From positions 12,220,038 through 12,284,037 of the forward strand of contig CM038923.1 in the NCBI GenBank assembly GCA_021904315.1: DNA of 64,000 nucleotides, in the 5' to 3' direction. The notes beneath the pieces are model-generated. The model was given only the letters and a program-made list of their open reading frames with translations, was not told where the DNA came from and did not search any database. The position numbers were made by a program, and so were the translations under genes. The stretch is from Sphagnum magellanicum (Eukaryota; Streptophyta; Sphagnopsida; Sphagnales; Sphagnaceae). Below are positions 28,691 to 41,985 of this stretch, piece by piece. Numbering within the stretch: the stretch's first letter is position 1; each line of letters starts with the position of its first letter.

Positions 28691-31029
28691 TGGAAATTAT
28701 TAAGGAACTTTAAGGATCAAAACAAACATGTCCAACTCTAATAAATTCTCAAAATGTTCAATTTTTTTTGTTCGAATATCCATTACATTTCAATTGTTTG
28801 AATTTAAAAAAAAATTTGATGGGAAAATAAAACTGTGGGTAATTGTAAAATGGCAAAGGTTTTTAAGTTCATATGTTGAACTCTAGTCCATTTACATGCA
28901 TTTTGTTTTAGCTTTTGATCACGTACATGTGTGCTAGGCAATTTTTTGCTAAAATTATATGAAATTAAAATATTTTGATTTCAATACAATTCAATGCACT
29001 AGTTGTTTAAACTACAACAAATGTGTATGTCATCTAACCACTTAGGGTGGAAAATTTTGAACATGGGTTATTTGGTAAAATGTATGTTCAAATGATAGCT
29101 ACTAAAACAAAACAAAACAAAATGTGTTGCATGCCAAGTTCACATCCATGTTGGATAATTAGCAAGCTCACATTCAAACATTAATTGGCATGACCAAGAT
29201 GGCATTTTATGAGATATTCAAAATAGGCTTCCTTGTCTTAATTGATTCATAAATCCCTCTTCATGATTGGTAAACAAATCTCAATGGGTGCAGTCACAAT
29301 AACACATACCATAGCAAGTGTAATGCTTGCTTGATTTTTTCATGTTTTAAAGTCATAATTTAATTTGATGTCAAAATAATAAGATTTTTTTATATAGCTA
29401 TATTTTTAATATATCATGGGAACATGTGAATTAATTTGAAATTAATCCAATGAATAAAAAATTAACAAAAACACTCATTAAACACTATAATGCTTACTTT
29501 TAAGTAGTGAAAAGACTTGTAAATGGATTAAAAGTTTTTGAAAATGACATGTTTTGCCAAATTTTTAATATAAACCTTAATAAAATAATATGAAGATTTT
29601 TTTTTAATTTAAAACATTTTTCAAAAATATTCCAAGAATCTTCTAAGAATATTTCCCACAAAAGTAGTCCAAAAGTAAGCGGGTGTGGCTTGTGTTATCA
29701 TGTTTGCACCTTTACCACCCATCTCCATGGGCCAACTAATTGTAATAGTTTCATTTTCAAAATAAATTAGGGGATGATAAATCATCAACCACTAGTAATT
29801 ATATAGTTACTAAGATGTCCATAGAACTAATTAGTGGGTGGAAACATGGTAAATTATACAATTAAATGTCCTTAAACTAAACTAAAATAAAAAATGAAAC
29901 AATTTTTAACAAAAACATAAGAAATTATATTCAAATTATATTTAAATTTCATTTTGAAACCATGGTGCTTTCCATTGGTATTATATTAAATTGAATACAA
30001 AATTTGAGAAATAACAAAAATAGTGAACAAATATTTTTTCATAGAAATTTTAATGAAATAAATGTGTGAAATTATAACATAAAGATCATTGTATATTCAA
30101 AGGAAGGAAAATAAATAAAATTTACTTTCTCTTTGATAAAATATTTTTGACACGTACTTGAAACAAATGTTACATTGCAAAAATTAGGCTTCAAAAGATT
30201 TTTACATTTAGAAAAGTCTATTTAGAACCTATTTTGCAATTCAAAATTTAAAAATTAATCCACAATAGTGAAGAAGAATATTTTTTCTTATTTAAGTAAA
30301 AAGATTAAATGTATAATAATTTTGTGATGAATTTTGGTTTTAATTTTTGTTAGCTTGAAAAATAAATTGTCAATGACATTGAATTGTACACTTTACCATG
30401 CTTTCATCTTAGTTTAGGTGGAATTTCTACCCTTAACACTCCCACCAACAAATTTGCATCCATTTGCGTGTTTTCACCATGTTTAGAAAGTATGGCCATG
30501 TTAGAACTTATGAAAGGACTAACACAAAATGGAAACATCACATTGCCTATTGGTTTTAACAATAGTGATAGATGTGATGATGTTTACTTTGTCTGTATAC
30601 AACAATATCCTGGATATTGGCTCAAAATCCTCATCTTGTTCTTCTTCTTGTTAAATCCAACAAAATATTACAAGATTGAAATATAATGAGGAGACTTCTA
30701 GAAGATTCACTTAGTATTCAAAAAGCATATTTCTTTTTCAAATTCACCAAGATTTGATCTTCCCAAATGTTTTGTAATTTTATTTCCCTTTCATTATGTA
30801 AAATATCAATAATGCAATTTGTTAGAAAGTTGTGCAAAAAAACTTATATAAAATGGTCATAGAATGCAAACATTGAATGGATGAATTGAAAGAAAGTTAA
30901 ATTATTTCATCCCTTAGTTCAAGCATTGAGAGATTGGCGTTTTTATTCCCTAAAAATTACACATAAACATATTTAATCAAAAAAATTATGCAACTGAAAA
31001 AAATTCAATGAATGCAAAATTTGGTATTT

Positions 31030-32495
31030 CATTAGTATCTTTCGAAGGTTGGGAGGTTGCCACCACTTTAAAAACAAAACAATGATGCCAAAAAAAAACC
31101 TTCTTTTCATTGGCACTATTGGTTTCATGTGCCAAGAAGTGGCCTCCCTTCATCACAAGAAAAAAAAATTAACAATGGTGCCACGGCGGGGGGGTATTCC
31201 TCTCCTTGACATTCCAGGGCTCAAATAGGCTAGGATGTCGCCATCTTTTAAGGTGAAAGCACACTACAATGACCACCTTTGGGACACTTTTGGGTCTAGT
31301 ATTATAGTACATACACTATAATTGTTCCAAAAGAATGGTATATTAAATTTTGGGTATTAAATTTGATTTGTGGGCTTTATAATTATTTTTTTTACAAAAT
31401 TAATGTTATGTAATATTACTTAAATAATAATAATAAATATCATTATCTATATTAAAGGATCCATTGGAATATTGATAATATATACATTGGTGTAATAAGA
31501 CCATTGTCTTGTCTTAATTACACCAATTTGGAGGTTTCATTACTCATTAAAATAATCAATTGTAATGGAAATTAAAATATGGCCCATCTAGCTATGCTTG
31601 TCATTTTCCATATGAATGTGATTACTTGTCAAAAATTCAATTTACCACACATTTATCACATATTTGTTGAAAAAAATCATTTTTTGAAATGAAAATTTCT
31701 CAATTAGTTACATGATATCCAAACATGGTTCAAACTATGTGAAATGACATGATTCAATATAACTTTAACTATCATAAATATTAAAAATCATTTAGATTGT
31801 TTTTGGAATATATTTGTGTTTTTGAATACACAAATACACATTTGTTTCCACAAATATATTCCAATATCTCATTTTATAAAATGAAATAAAAAATTTCTTT
31901 TCTAATCTCTTGCATATGTTATATTTTAACATACTATGCAAAAATATTATGAAAATATTTCAAAAAACTGAGCAAGGATATAGTGAAACATGCACATCCC
32001 TCGAAAGTAATACAATGTGACACCCCGAAGGGATCACTGTAGTGTGCTTTCACCCCTCATTGAAAGAAAAAAAAACCCGAAATGGGGTAATGGTGTTCCC
32101 AAGGGGTCTTTTTTGCTTCAACATTCCAAATTTCAAAAGTTGGGAGGTTCCTTTCACTCAGTGGAAAATAACAAAAGCCCTTTGAGGCAATGGTGTTCAT
32201 AAGGGGTCATCCTCTCGTGGGCATTCCTAGTTTTGGAGGTCAAGAGGTTGTTTCTTTTCACTATAGCAAAAGGGACCCTTGTGGTGATGATGTTCCCAAA
32301 GGTGTGTTCCTCTTGTTCGCACTCTTGGTTTTAGAGGTTGAAAGGTTGAAGTCATTTGGCCAATGCAAAAAAAAACCCAAGTGGTTGATCGAGCTCTTCG
32401 AATGTTTCTTTTTAAGCAACCTCTCACAATCTTGGAGGTTGTGAAGTGGAATGGAGGCTGGAGCCAAAAAAAAAACCCTCCCACTAGATTTTTCA
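31030..32495 (+). repeat. Degenerate tandem repeat, unit about 98 bp
   Basis: Clear units start at 32,091, 32,191 and 32,288 (TGGTGTTC or TGATGTTC), followed by a GGGGTC/GTGTTC block, a CATTCC or CACTCTTGG block, a GGAGGTT block and an A run followed by CCC. A fourth, weaker unit ends near 32,490. Related but more decayed sequence (A run, CCTTC; GGGAGGTTGCC) lies at 31,040-31,270. No open frame is conserved across the units. Confidence 0.65.
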
Positions 32496-35400
32496 AAAAG
32501 ACAAAGAACATGAATCTTGAACAAAATCAAAAGGAAAAAGGTAATAAATATTTCTTCTTTGTTTGTGTCTTGTTTGGTTAAGGAGGCCTCCTCTTCCCTA
32601 GTGGAAACAATCTTCTTATATGTTCCCCATGTTTTCACATAAATAATGAAACATGATTAGGGTTTGTAATTCAATAATCTTTTGATATTGAACAATACAG
32701 TGTTCATGCTCCTTTCAAAGCATTGTAAATATGAGAAATATCACTTGAAACATTAATTAAAACTTCAAGTTTAGACATGAAAAAGACATGTTTGATTTTT
32801 AAAAAGAATATTCCAAAATTTCAACAATTACCAATGGTCCTTTGGTGCCTGCCATAGTTGTCTTCCTTCTCTTCTACTTGGCATTGGTCCACATATATGT
32901 GGTTTGCCTTCTTTGAATTATCAACTTGTGTTTCTAGTTTTCGTTGTCCTGCATGTCTTTTAATGGAGGTTATGAACTAACATTTCTTTATTTCTAGGAT
33001 ATTCCAATGTCAATTTGAAAATAGATTTCTTCCTTGATAAATGTCCACCCAATTTACTTGCAGGTAGTTGCTAAACTTAATATAATTGAAGATCAATTGA
33101 TATCATAATGGAAGTACATTTTATTTCAATTTACACCATATACATCAAACAAATATAATGACAATGACTTCATATGTGCTACCATCATTATAAATATTCT
33201 TAATGTTAGTTCATTTGTTAATGTTTTTGTGTTAGGTCAACAAGCAATCTAAGTGTTATTCATTATCATCACCATATATTAATCCTAAGTTGTACTATTA
33301 TTATCTTTTCAAACAAAATAAAAATTTCCATCATGATGCTTCAAGAAAAATCTTTTTACTATCATCTTCTAAAGTATTATAATTGGTTGTATAATGAAAA
33401 TTTCCATCCTTTGATTTCCAAATTTCAATTTTTTTGCAATTTTGAATATTTGTTATGTAATTGTTGTACAAAATATAGTTAAAAGTTCATAATCCCAATA
33501 GTTTTCATTATAAATACATATTCTTTCTAAGGTCAAATCTTTCAAAAACATAAAATAACATTTAACTTGTGTACTTTTCTTTTGTTAGGGCATTAGTGAA
33601 ATTACTTAGTTGTTTAGTTTTGTTGCCATATTATTTATCCTCATATATATTCTTATTACATTTTTTTTAAAACAAACTTTGAAAAAATGAAGACTATAAC
33701 ATTTCATTATGGTTACATTTGCCAATTATTTCATTAATCACACAATGAGTGACATGTTCCATGGTCTATATTCTATTTTTTAAAAATTCTACATTTGTAA
33801 TTGCACATAACATGATTTTTTTGGGTAAAAACATTTCAATTTATTCTTATAAATGTCTAAATGGAATGACACCACTATTGGTTCATTAATTTAAATTAAT
33901 TGGAAACTTGTGCTAAATAAAATAAATAAATTTAATCCTTGATTTGCTTATAATAAAAAAAATTCACCAATTTTTAAAAATATATTAACATGGTAGTCCT
34001 TGAATAAACTAATGTGTAAATAATTTGATATTAAAGATGTTGTTGACAACTTACTTATATTCCTCCCTTTCAAAGTATCATATTGTTTGAGGACATATGG
34101 TCCTATGTAATATCTTATGGTTATGATATTTGCATTGAATCTCATGCAAAATGTTCTTATGGTAACCAAATTAACATTTAAGTGATTTGAATGTTTATAT
34201 GTTCTAGAAGTAAATAGAAATTATAAAGTGGAATAAATATGTGTTTCAAATTTCTTGTTGTTTTTCATTTTACGTATGGCATTTTAACTACATTTAATAT
34301 TTTAAAAATATATCCTATTTCTATTTATTTCAATAATATTCAAATTTAGGAATCATCTATCAATAATTGTATACAATCTCCTCGATGATTATAAAGTAAA
34401 GTTTGTTTATTGTTATTAATCCCTTCCAAATTGTTGTATCTTATTTCACCTTTCATGGAGACTTTTGATAATGGGTTTTCCACATGCCCTTTCAATGTTG
34501 ACAACAATTACGAGGTTGTCATATTTTATTTATTCCATTGAATTTGAATTTCACCCCAAAGTGCTATGGATATTGGAATCAAATTTCTTTTCCTATTTTT
34601 TTTCAATTCAATTAATATTTTAACATCTTATGGGGACCACCACTAACATTTCATTTTCATTGAACCAATAAAAAAATGGACAAGTTCACCGTTGGATTCT
34701 TTGAATTCAACAACCATTGTCAACGACCAACCAATTTCATTTAAATTTCCATTGATATTATTGTTCAAACTATCATACTTTGTCCACAACTAAAAGTTGG
34801 AAAAGGATCTTACATTTGGTTTTACTATGATTGCTATACATCCTAGCTTGTATAAACAATTTATTAGTTGTTTGTTCAACCTTCAATAAATGCATTGTTG
34901 TTTTTAAAAAATTATTTCATTCATTTGTTTTATTTGATTTATTCCCTAGAATTTATGTTCATACAAGTTTTTCACATGTTCTACATTATTGTAACACCCC
35001 ATTTCCTAACAGTTTTCCATTTTTTTTCTTCGTAGTTGATCCCATGGCATTTGATATTAGATTAGATTTGTGATCATGCTTTGTGCATTGTAATGATACA
35101 TCATTTATTATAATGCATTCTATAATTTATTTTGCCTTCTCCTTGGTTTTTATTTCATTTCTTTCAGAGGTTCAATCATGTTCAAAGTTACATTGATGTT
35201 ATTTATTGTAAAATGGCAACATTTCATGTTGAGGGAAAATTTGAATTCACCATCCTTGCTAATGAATTTGGAATTGCATATATATGTGAAAGAAATATTT
35301 GTGTGTAATGTTTGGTTTTTAGCTTGGAAATGTGCACATATCAAAAGATGATATATATGATGACAATGATATTATTATCATGTCCATATATTAAGCACTA

Positions 35401-35929
35401 ATCAATAGTGCCCAAGGGTTGGAATGGAAGCTCAATGGCAAGGGTTTAGGATTGTCAGTAATAATATATCAAAAACTTCCCATAACATTGCCTTGACATC
35501 TTTGACTATTACATTTGTTTCCAATGACAGTGCCTATGGTGTGGAGGTCAAGAAGAAAGTGATGGTGATGGAGTCAATTAACAAACTACATTCATAGACT
35601 TCTGTGACTCTTCCAACAAGAATGGAACATTATTTAACTTTGTCCACCTTTCAAATATTTAAATCAATTTGCTTATAATGACTCTATCAAATCCATTAAA
35701 CAAATTATGTATGTGGAAACATCTTTTATGTTTTGTGTAGTAGAATGCCTTTAGGCAATGGTGTTAACCCCCCATGCTACCTTAGACTTAGCATGGGAAG
35801 AGTGGCCAAATTAATGCTAAGAGAATTTAACTATAACACATTATAGATTGAGATTGTTTGTAACATTCTATTTACATTTGATGGTGATGTTTTTTTTGAA
35901 ATTTTGCTAGTTGACAATCCAAATAGTTG

Positions 35930-37975
35930 TTCTGGTTAGATGCAAATAATGGACAAAAAGTACAATGGTTGTGCTTGGTCCAAGGTTAAAATGATAAACA
36001 TTAAAAATCATGTCAATTTTATTTTTTGCAGGGCACAATGTTTGGGACATTTATAATGTCAAAATGATAGTTGTAATTTTTTTGTTCTTGATGAAAACAC
36101 CAATGAAACTGCTTGGAAGGGGAACATTGTTCATTGTCTAAGTAAAAATTGTTTTAATTTATTTTCCATATTGTAAAATGTGCAATATCATGTTGTTTTG
36201 TATGAACACATGTGTTAATTTGCACGTATTATGTTGTGTAGAAGTAGGAGAATTTGATTCGAGCAATGATTCATCTAGGTACACATGATTATTCAATGGT
36301 TAAAGGAAGGTATAAAGAAGTTGTTGACCAAGTCAAAGCCATGTCGAGGAGGCGTCTTGTGCACCATTGATTACCAAATTGGCAATTGTGTTGGTTACAA
36401 GTAAGATTTTTCTATCTAAACATTTGTTCAATGAGGATGGTGAAGGGGCCAATGGAACTTCTTAAAGGATATAAATTACACCAAGTGATGGACAAGTTCA
36501 AAGCCCTACATTCTCGAAGTGTTAGGAATTTAATTGAATCCTTTAAACATCACGAAGTAATAGAAGGTACGTTTTTCACAATTTGGTTTTCAAGGCCAAT
36601 TGATAATGGTTATGATTACATTCAAGACAAATTTTCCCCAAGATAATAATCTAGAAAATAAATGTTTTTGCTCGAGATGTATGTTCATGGAAAAGGTAGT
36701 GGATGTGGTTTGGTGAAGCAGATGAAGCTTGGTGGTAACCTCCAAATAATTTGGACCATGTTTGATTGTGTGAAACGTGTTAAGGATTGGACGACCTTTG
36801 CTTAACATGTGTATGATCTAGTTTATAGTATAGTGATGACAATTGTTGTTTGTGACATGCAATTTGAAAACCTAGACGTTCAATGTACATTATGTGGTGA
36901 AAATTAAACAACATTATGGTGAAGAATGGTGTTTGTAATACACATTTCAATGGTTTCATGGTTGATAACACCTAAACCAATTGGAATGCAATGTGAATTA
37001 TGAATGGCAGTGGAGATGCAAATGAGTCAATGATTGAGGAGGAGCAAATTTATTATTTTCACTAGAATCAATTGATGGACACACACAAAACAATAAATCA
37101 AATTAGAGATGTGAGAACAACACAAGGCATTGTGTTATGAATACAAGAATCCCAACTCATTGAAAGAAGTAGATGTTTGGTATGTAACCATTTGATGTTA
37201 GTGCTATTTGTCTAGGGTTGCTAATGAAGCTCAACTTCTAGAAGTGGAAAACTAGTTTAATTTTTGGCATTTTAGTGTTAGATAATGGGGAGGATTTATG
37301 AAACATATACATTTATCATCCCTTTCAATATCTTTTGTCCACTCCCATTTGAGTGACATGTTGTGGATATGGTAAGATTAATTTGAAATAAAATTTAACA
37401 AACATTTAAAATTTAAAAAAATTCATTCCGGAAGAGCTTGTAGACATGGCCACATGTAACTTGTCAAAAAAATGCACAACATATTGTTTCAACAATCAAA
37501 GGAAAAGGGAGCTTCTTTGTATGCTACAACATTTAATGATTACTTTTGAGCTTTCAAACAATTGACATTGTTTATCACTTCAAGAAAGGTGGTCAATCTG
37601 GACAAGGCCTAACAATAATGAACTTTTCTTGCTTAGAATAATGTAATCTAGTGACCCAAAGTAATTTGCAAACACAATTTTGGAATATACTTTGAGTTCA
37701 TCCTTCGCAGTTAAAATCACATAGATGGAAGGTGAAGAGATTATTGGCTCCTACAAATGGTAGGCAAACTTGCCTCTTAGATCAAAAGGGGATTCACATG
37801 TAGGCACAATAGTGTCAATTATTCTTACCTATGTGTCAACACTTATAATAACAAATCACATGTGTAAATTGAGTAACCTTTTGGTAATGTTGATCCTTAC
37901 AGACATATGGGATACATTAATGGATGTGTTGAGGTATTGGAAGCTCCATGCAGAGATGGAGTATGGCATATAAAA
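35930..37975 (+). pseudogene. Decayed MULE-like transposase relic
   Basis: Frames broken by stops together give a consistent protein: a Cys/His region near 36,000-36,110, then KGYKLHQVMDKFKAL and VRNLIESFK near 36,465-36,550. Further on come IVVCDMQFEN near 36,840-36,875 and a WHFSVRQWGGF-like end near 37,265-37,300. The order fits a long plant transposon-encoded protein I associate with MULE-type elements in non-seed plants. The family name is inference; the coding decay (many TAA/TAG/TGA, C-to-T type changes) is directly visible. Confidence 0.42.
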
Positions 37976-39139
37976 TGATGTCCCCTTACATCACATGTTT
38001 AATGTTTAACATTGCGAAAAACCACCAACCATTCTTATGCCGCAAGGATAATTGCCATTGGTGTTCTTGCCCCTATTTATTTTGGTTTATGGTTTCAATT
38101 TTTAGGTGCACATGTTAAGGCCACTCAATGAACTATCGTGTAATTGTTGCTTTCATATTTGTAGCCACCACTTTCCCTTAGTTCCTTTCATACTATGACT
38201 ACCTTCCAACAATTATATTTTAACAAGTATGTTTTAAAAAATTGAAACAAATAAAAGTTTAACAAAAGTGAAAGATGTTGCTTTCAAGTCGACTACCTTT
38301 TTACTTCAGCAACCATCTTGCCCCAATTTTTTTTTTCTTAAATAAAATAATGAAGAAAATTAGTTAAGTAATTAAAGATGTTTTACTCTAAATCAAATTG
38401 ATATTAAATGCTCTATTTTGCATCCAAGAAATCAAGGTAAAACACAAAAAAATTGTCATTTGACCTTTACCCAAATTCATTACATATATTTTTAACACAA
38501 GTACAACCTTATTCTTTCACTTCACACACACCAATCTTTCTAAAAACACACATAGAAAGATATAATGAAAAAATAATAAAATGACAAGGAATTAAAAAAT
38601 GAGGGAATGAGCCCAAGAGATAATAAAGAATCAAAAGTGGGTCCCTCACCACACATTGGTTTCCCTTATCTTTTAAAATTTTATTGCTTTAAATTTGAAT
38701 TTCCTTCACATATTTTATTTAATGGCAAACTACCATATCTTCTATAAACTAACTATTTTAATGGTTTCATCCCATAGTAAACAAGGGATAATCGATACAA
38801 ACCTATAATTAGTAACTAGATAATTATTAAAAGGTCTTGGTTAGTTAAACTATGATATTTACCCATTAATAAATACTTTTTTATTGAAAATTTGGTCCAA
38901 AATTATCTTTGAGTTATTCCATTTTGAAAGTAATTAATTACATTGATGGTATTGCCATCAACTAACATTTTAATTCCAAAAATTATCTTTTGATTATTTT
39001 GCCATATGATGGTAATTACCATCAATTAACAAATGGCACTTGTAGATTTTGTAGAAATCATCGACCATTAATTCAATAGATTAAAAGAATGTGTTTCTTT
39101 TACCTTTAATAGAATTTATGTTTTTTAAGTTAAGAAAAC

Positions 39140-41985
39140 TTGTAGTTTGTAATGTTTTGGATTTGCAATCTAGATTTTAATAGATCCACGTGGTTTCTAA
39201 AGATGTGCACAAGACAATGGTAATCACTAATAATGGATTATTTGAATGGAAAATGATGTCTTTTGGTTTTTTAAATGTCACTAGGACATTTTTTCAAACC
39301 ATGAATGAAATGTTTGGCTTAGAGATGAATAATTGGATTATAATGTTCATGGATGATGTGAATGTCCATAGCCAAGATTGGGAGCTTTATTCAAGGTGCA
39401 TTTCCTATAGTTAGAGAAAGTGTTTGAGTGGATTGCATAATAAATTTGAAATCAAATCCTTTTAAATAAACATTTGGGGCATTTAAAATGGTGGTTTTGG
39501 GTCATGTCATGATTTCCAAGGGTGTGAAGCCATATGCAACTAAAGTTGAAGTAGTTCAACATTTTCCAACACCATGAGCACTCACTAATGTTCATGCCTT
39601 TTTAGGTTTCACAAGATATTATTGAAAGTTCATAAAAGGTTATGCCAAACTAGCCCAACCTTTGTTTGAATTGTTGCAAATGATGTTATTTTTTGTTGGA
39701 CTCCTACATGTCAAGCAACATTCAAAGAATTGAAACATAGGATAGTTAATGGGCATGTGTTGTCACAACCAAATTTCAATAATGCCTTCTAAATATTGAT
39801 TGGTCAACTTGAGGTTTGGGAGTAGTACTAAGTTAAAAGGAAGGTCCATAAGAGGTGGTGATTGCTTATGTGAATAAGTATTTCTCTCCCACACAAAACA
39901 AATACCACCCCATGGAAGGGGAATGTTATGCTTTTGTTTGGGGCATATGCATTTTTGACAATATTTACACATGAAGTACTTCATTTGGCAAATGACTACA
40001 AGCCATTTGAATGGTTGGCCATTGTGTCAAATGCATATGGTAGATGGGGGAAGTGGATTGCTCTTTTATAATATTTAATTTTAAAATTGTGTATTTATTC
40101 GGGACAAAACATGTGGATGTTCTAAGTCACAACTAGTTGGCATGGCTAATGATAAAGAATTTGAGAACAAGATCCAAGACATTGGAGTCATTGTAGTGTT
40201 TGTTGTTGATCACAACAATGAGTGGCAAGGTTGGAGGTTGATGGAACTATTGCTGATCTGCATTAAAGGTGTTGATGAATGCATGTGGATTGTTGTTATG
40301 GGGTCAACCATGAACATATGTGTGATGTAAAGGTTAAGCTTTCTATTGTTTTCCTTGTATATGCTCAACATGGAGGGGTAGGATGGTATAAAGGAGGAAC
40401 ATGAGGATGATGAAAAACATTTGGAAAAGGATTGACTACCTATGTTAAACATTCAACAAGGAGGAAAAGAGAACATCAATTTGCAATATATATACATACA
40501 TATATTTTCATTTTTTCCATGTGGATGGATAAGGTAGCTTAGTGGGATTTGGCAAGACTGACACAATAGGAGGTGATGGTAATAAATAGATTAATAGTTA
40601 GGAAGATGACAAAAATGTGACAATTAGAATCTAGTAGCATCATGGACATTTCAAAAGATGCAATGTGCATCGCCATTCTTTAGGGGGGCATGTTGCCATA
40701 AGAGTGTATTTTCCCAATAAAAAAAAGTTACATAAAATATCGATGCATTATCATTGGCATGACAATGATTTATGCAACAAAAATATATTGGTTTCAAGAA
40801 TGGAATAACACAAAGCCTTGGTACTTGTTCTTCACAAAAAACTTGGCATTTTGGTGAAAGGAAAACATTGGAGGAAGTGAAGCAATGTTACTTTTTGCAT
40901 GATCAAACAAAACTAGTAAGCGAAGTGATTCACTTGTAAAATGAATGTTAATTAATGCAAAACACAATGTTTATGGGGTGAGGAGATGAGGAGTTACATA
41001 AAATACCCATGTGTGAATTCTTTTTAAAAGTTGCATTGGACATATTAAGTCCACTTCCCAAGATTGAACATGGCAACAAATACATATTGGTCACCATGGA
41101 TGACTAATTGAAGTGGGTGGAAACCATAATAGTGGCTAATCACATCACCTTCACACTTGTAAAGTTTTTTTACTCATAGATTATATATTGTTTTGGCATT
41201 TCAATGTTTTGATTGATAATGATATAAAGCGGCCATTCTTATTCAATGGCCCTTCCCATTCAATGTAGGGCAAAATGTGAATGGAATGTGTAATGGAATG
41301 GGGACATGTTTTGTAGTAGTGTGGGTTGGTGGGTTTGCAAATTTTTGTGCAACATATGGGATCATGCAACAACACACTGCTTTAATTCATCCACATTACA
41401 ATGACATGGACAAATGCACAATCAAAATGATCAAACATGGCTTGTTTGCATTGGTTGTTAAAGCTAAATGTGTGAATTTACTACATGTTTTATTTGGGTA
41501 TCAATGTGGGGTGTAAGATAGTACCATGGTTTCCCCATATTTGATTGTCATTAGTTGAAAACCTTGATTGAAGGCATATGATACACTAAATTTATTGTGC
41601 AATCCCATGAAATTATGATGGTTTGAAAATGAAATTACTATCCAAATGTTGCAAAAGTTGAAGTTGATGATGGACTTGCATAAGCCATTCCTTAAAAATG
41701 TGGCTATTGTCTAATAGAAGTAGCAAAGGTCATATGTATCCAAGAAAAGTAATAAATAGTATGGTGGATCGGAAGAAGGCAGTAGTGTGAAGATGCACAA
41801 ACCAAATCAAAAGAAATGTTTGGAAATGACTTGGGAAAAACCCTATTTTTTAGGTTATGAAATATGGATTGGGTGAGTAAACACTTGATGAAAGTGTGTA
41901 TGTTTGCATTTTTCAAATAAAAATAATAGGATTTGGAAAAGGACACATAGGGAGCTACATGCATTTCTAGTTTTAAAACGAGTTG
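39140..41985 (+). pseudogene. Decayed Ty3/Gypsy retrotransposon pol (RT-RNase H-integrase)
   Basis: Reverse transcriptase is recognisable at 39,180-39,420 (KDVHKT, FEWKMMSFGF, and the catalytic-type FMDDVNVHS). The connection region has AFLGFTRYY-like sequence near 39,595-39,625. RNase H follows near 39,910-40,030 (GECYAFVWGI, then KPFEWLA after frame changes), then a TKHVDVLS-like word near 40,100. Integrase appears at 41,030-41,450 (GNKYILVTMDD, LKWVE, then MIKHGL). A C-terminal WKRTHRELH-like motif lies near 41,935-41,965. RT, RNase H, integrase in that order defines Ty3/Gypsy. There are multiple stops and frameshifts, and no LTRs are recognised. Confidence 0.82.

Larger units (their letters stand above)
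22700..35930. other. AT-rich, CpG-depleted gene desert
   Basis: No intact gene is supportable over 13 kb. CG dinucleotides are very rare: reading line by line, I find none between 32,944 and 34,271. TG and CA are abundant, as expected from long-term methylation and deamination of cytosines. Short open frames (for example 30,384-30,686) have no recognisable domain. Decayed repeats and transposon remains inside this desert are listed separately. Confidence 0.7.

Noticed and set aside
30384-30686. Possible coding exon of 100 codons in the desert
   Set aside because: Composition matches the AT-rich flanks and no motif is recognisable.
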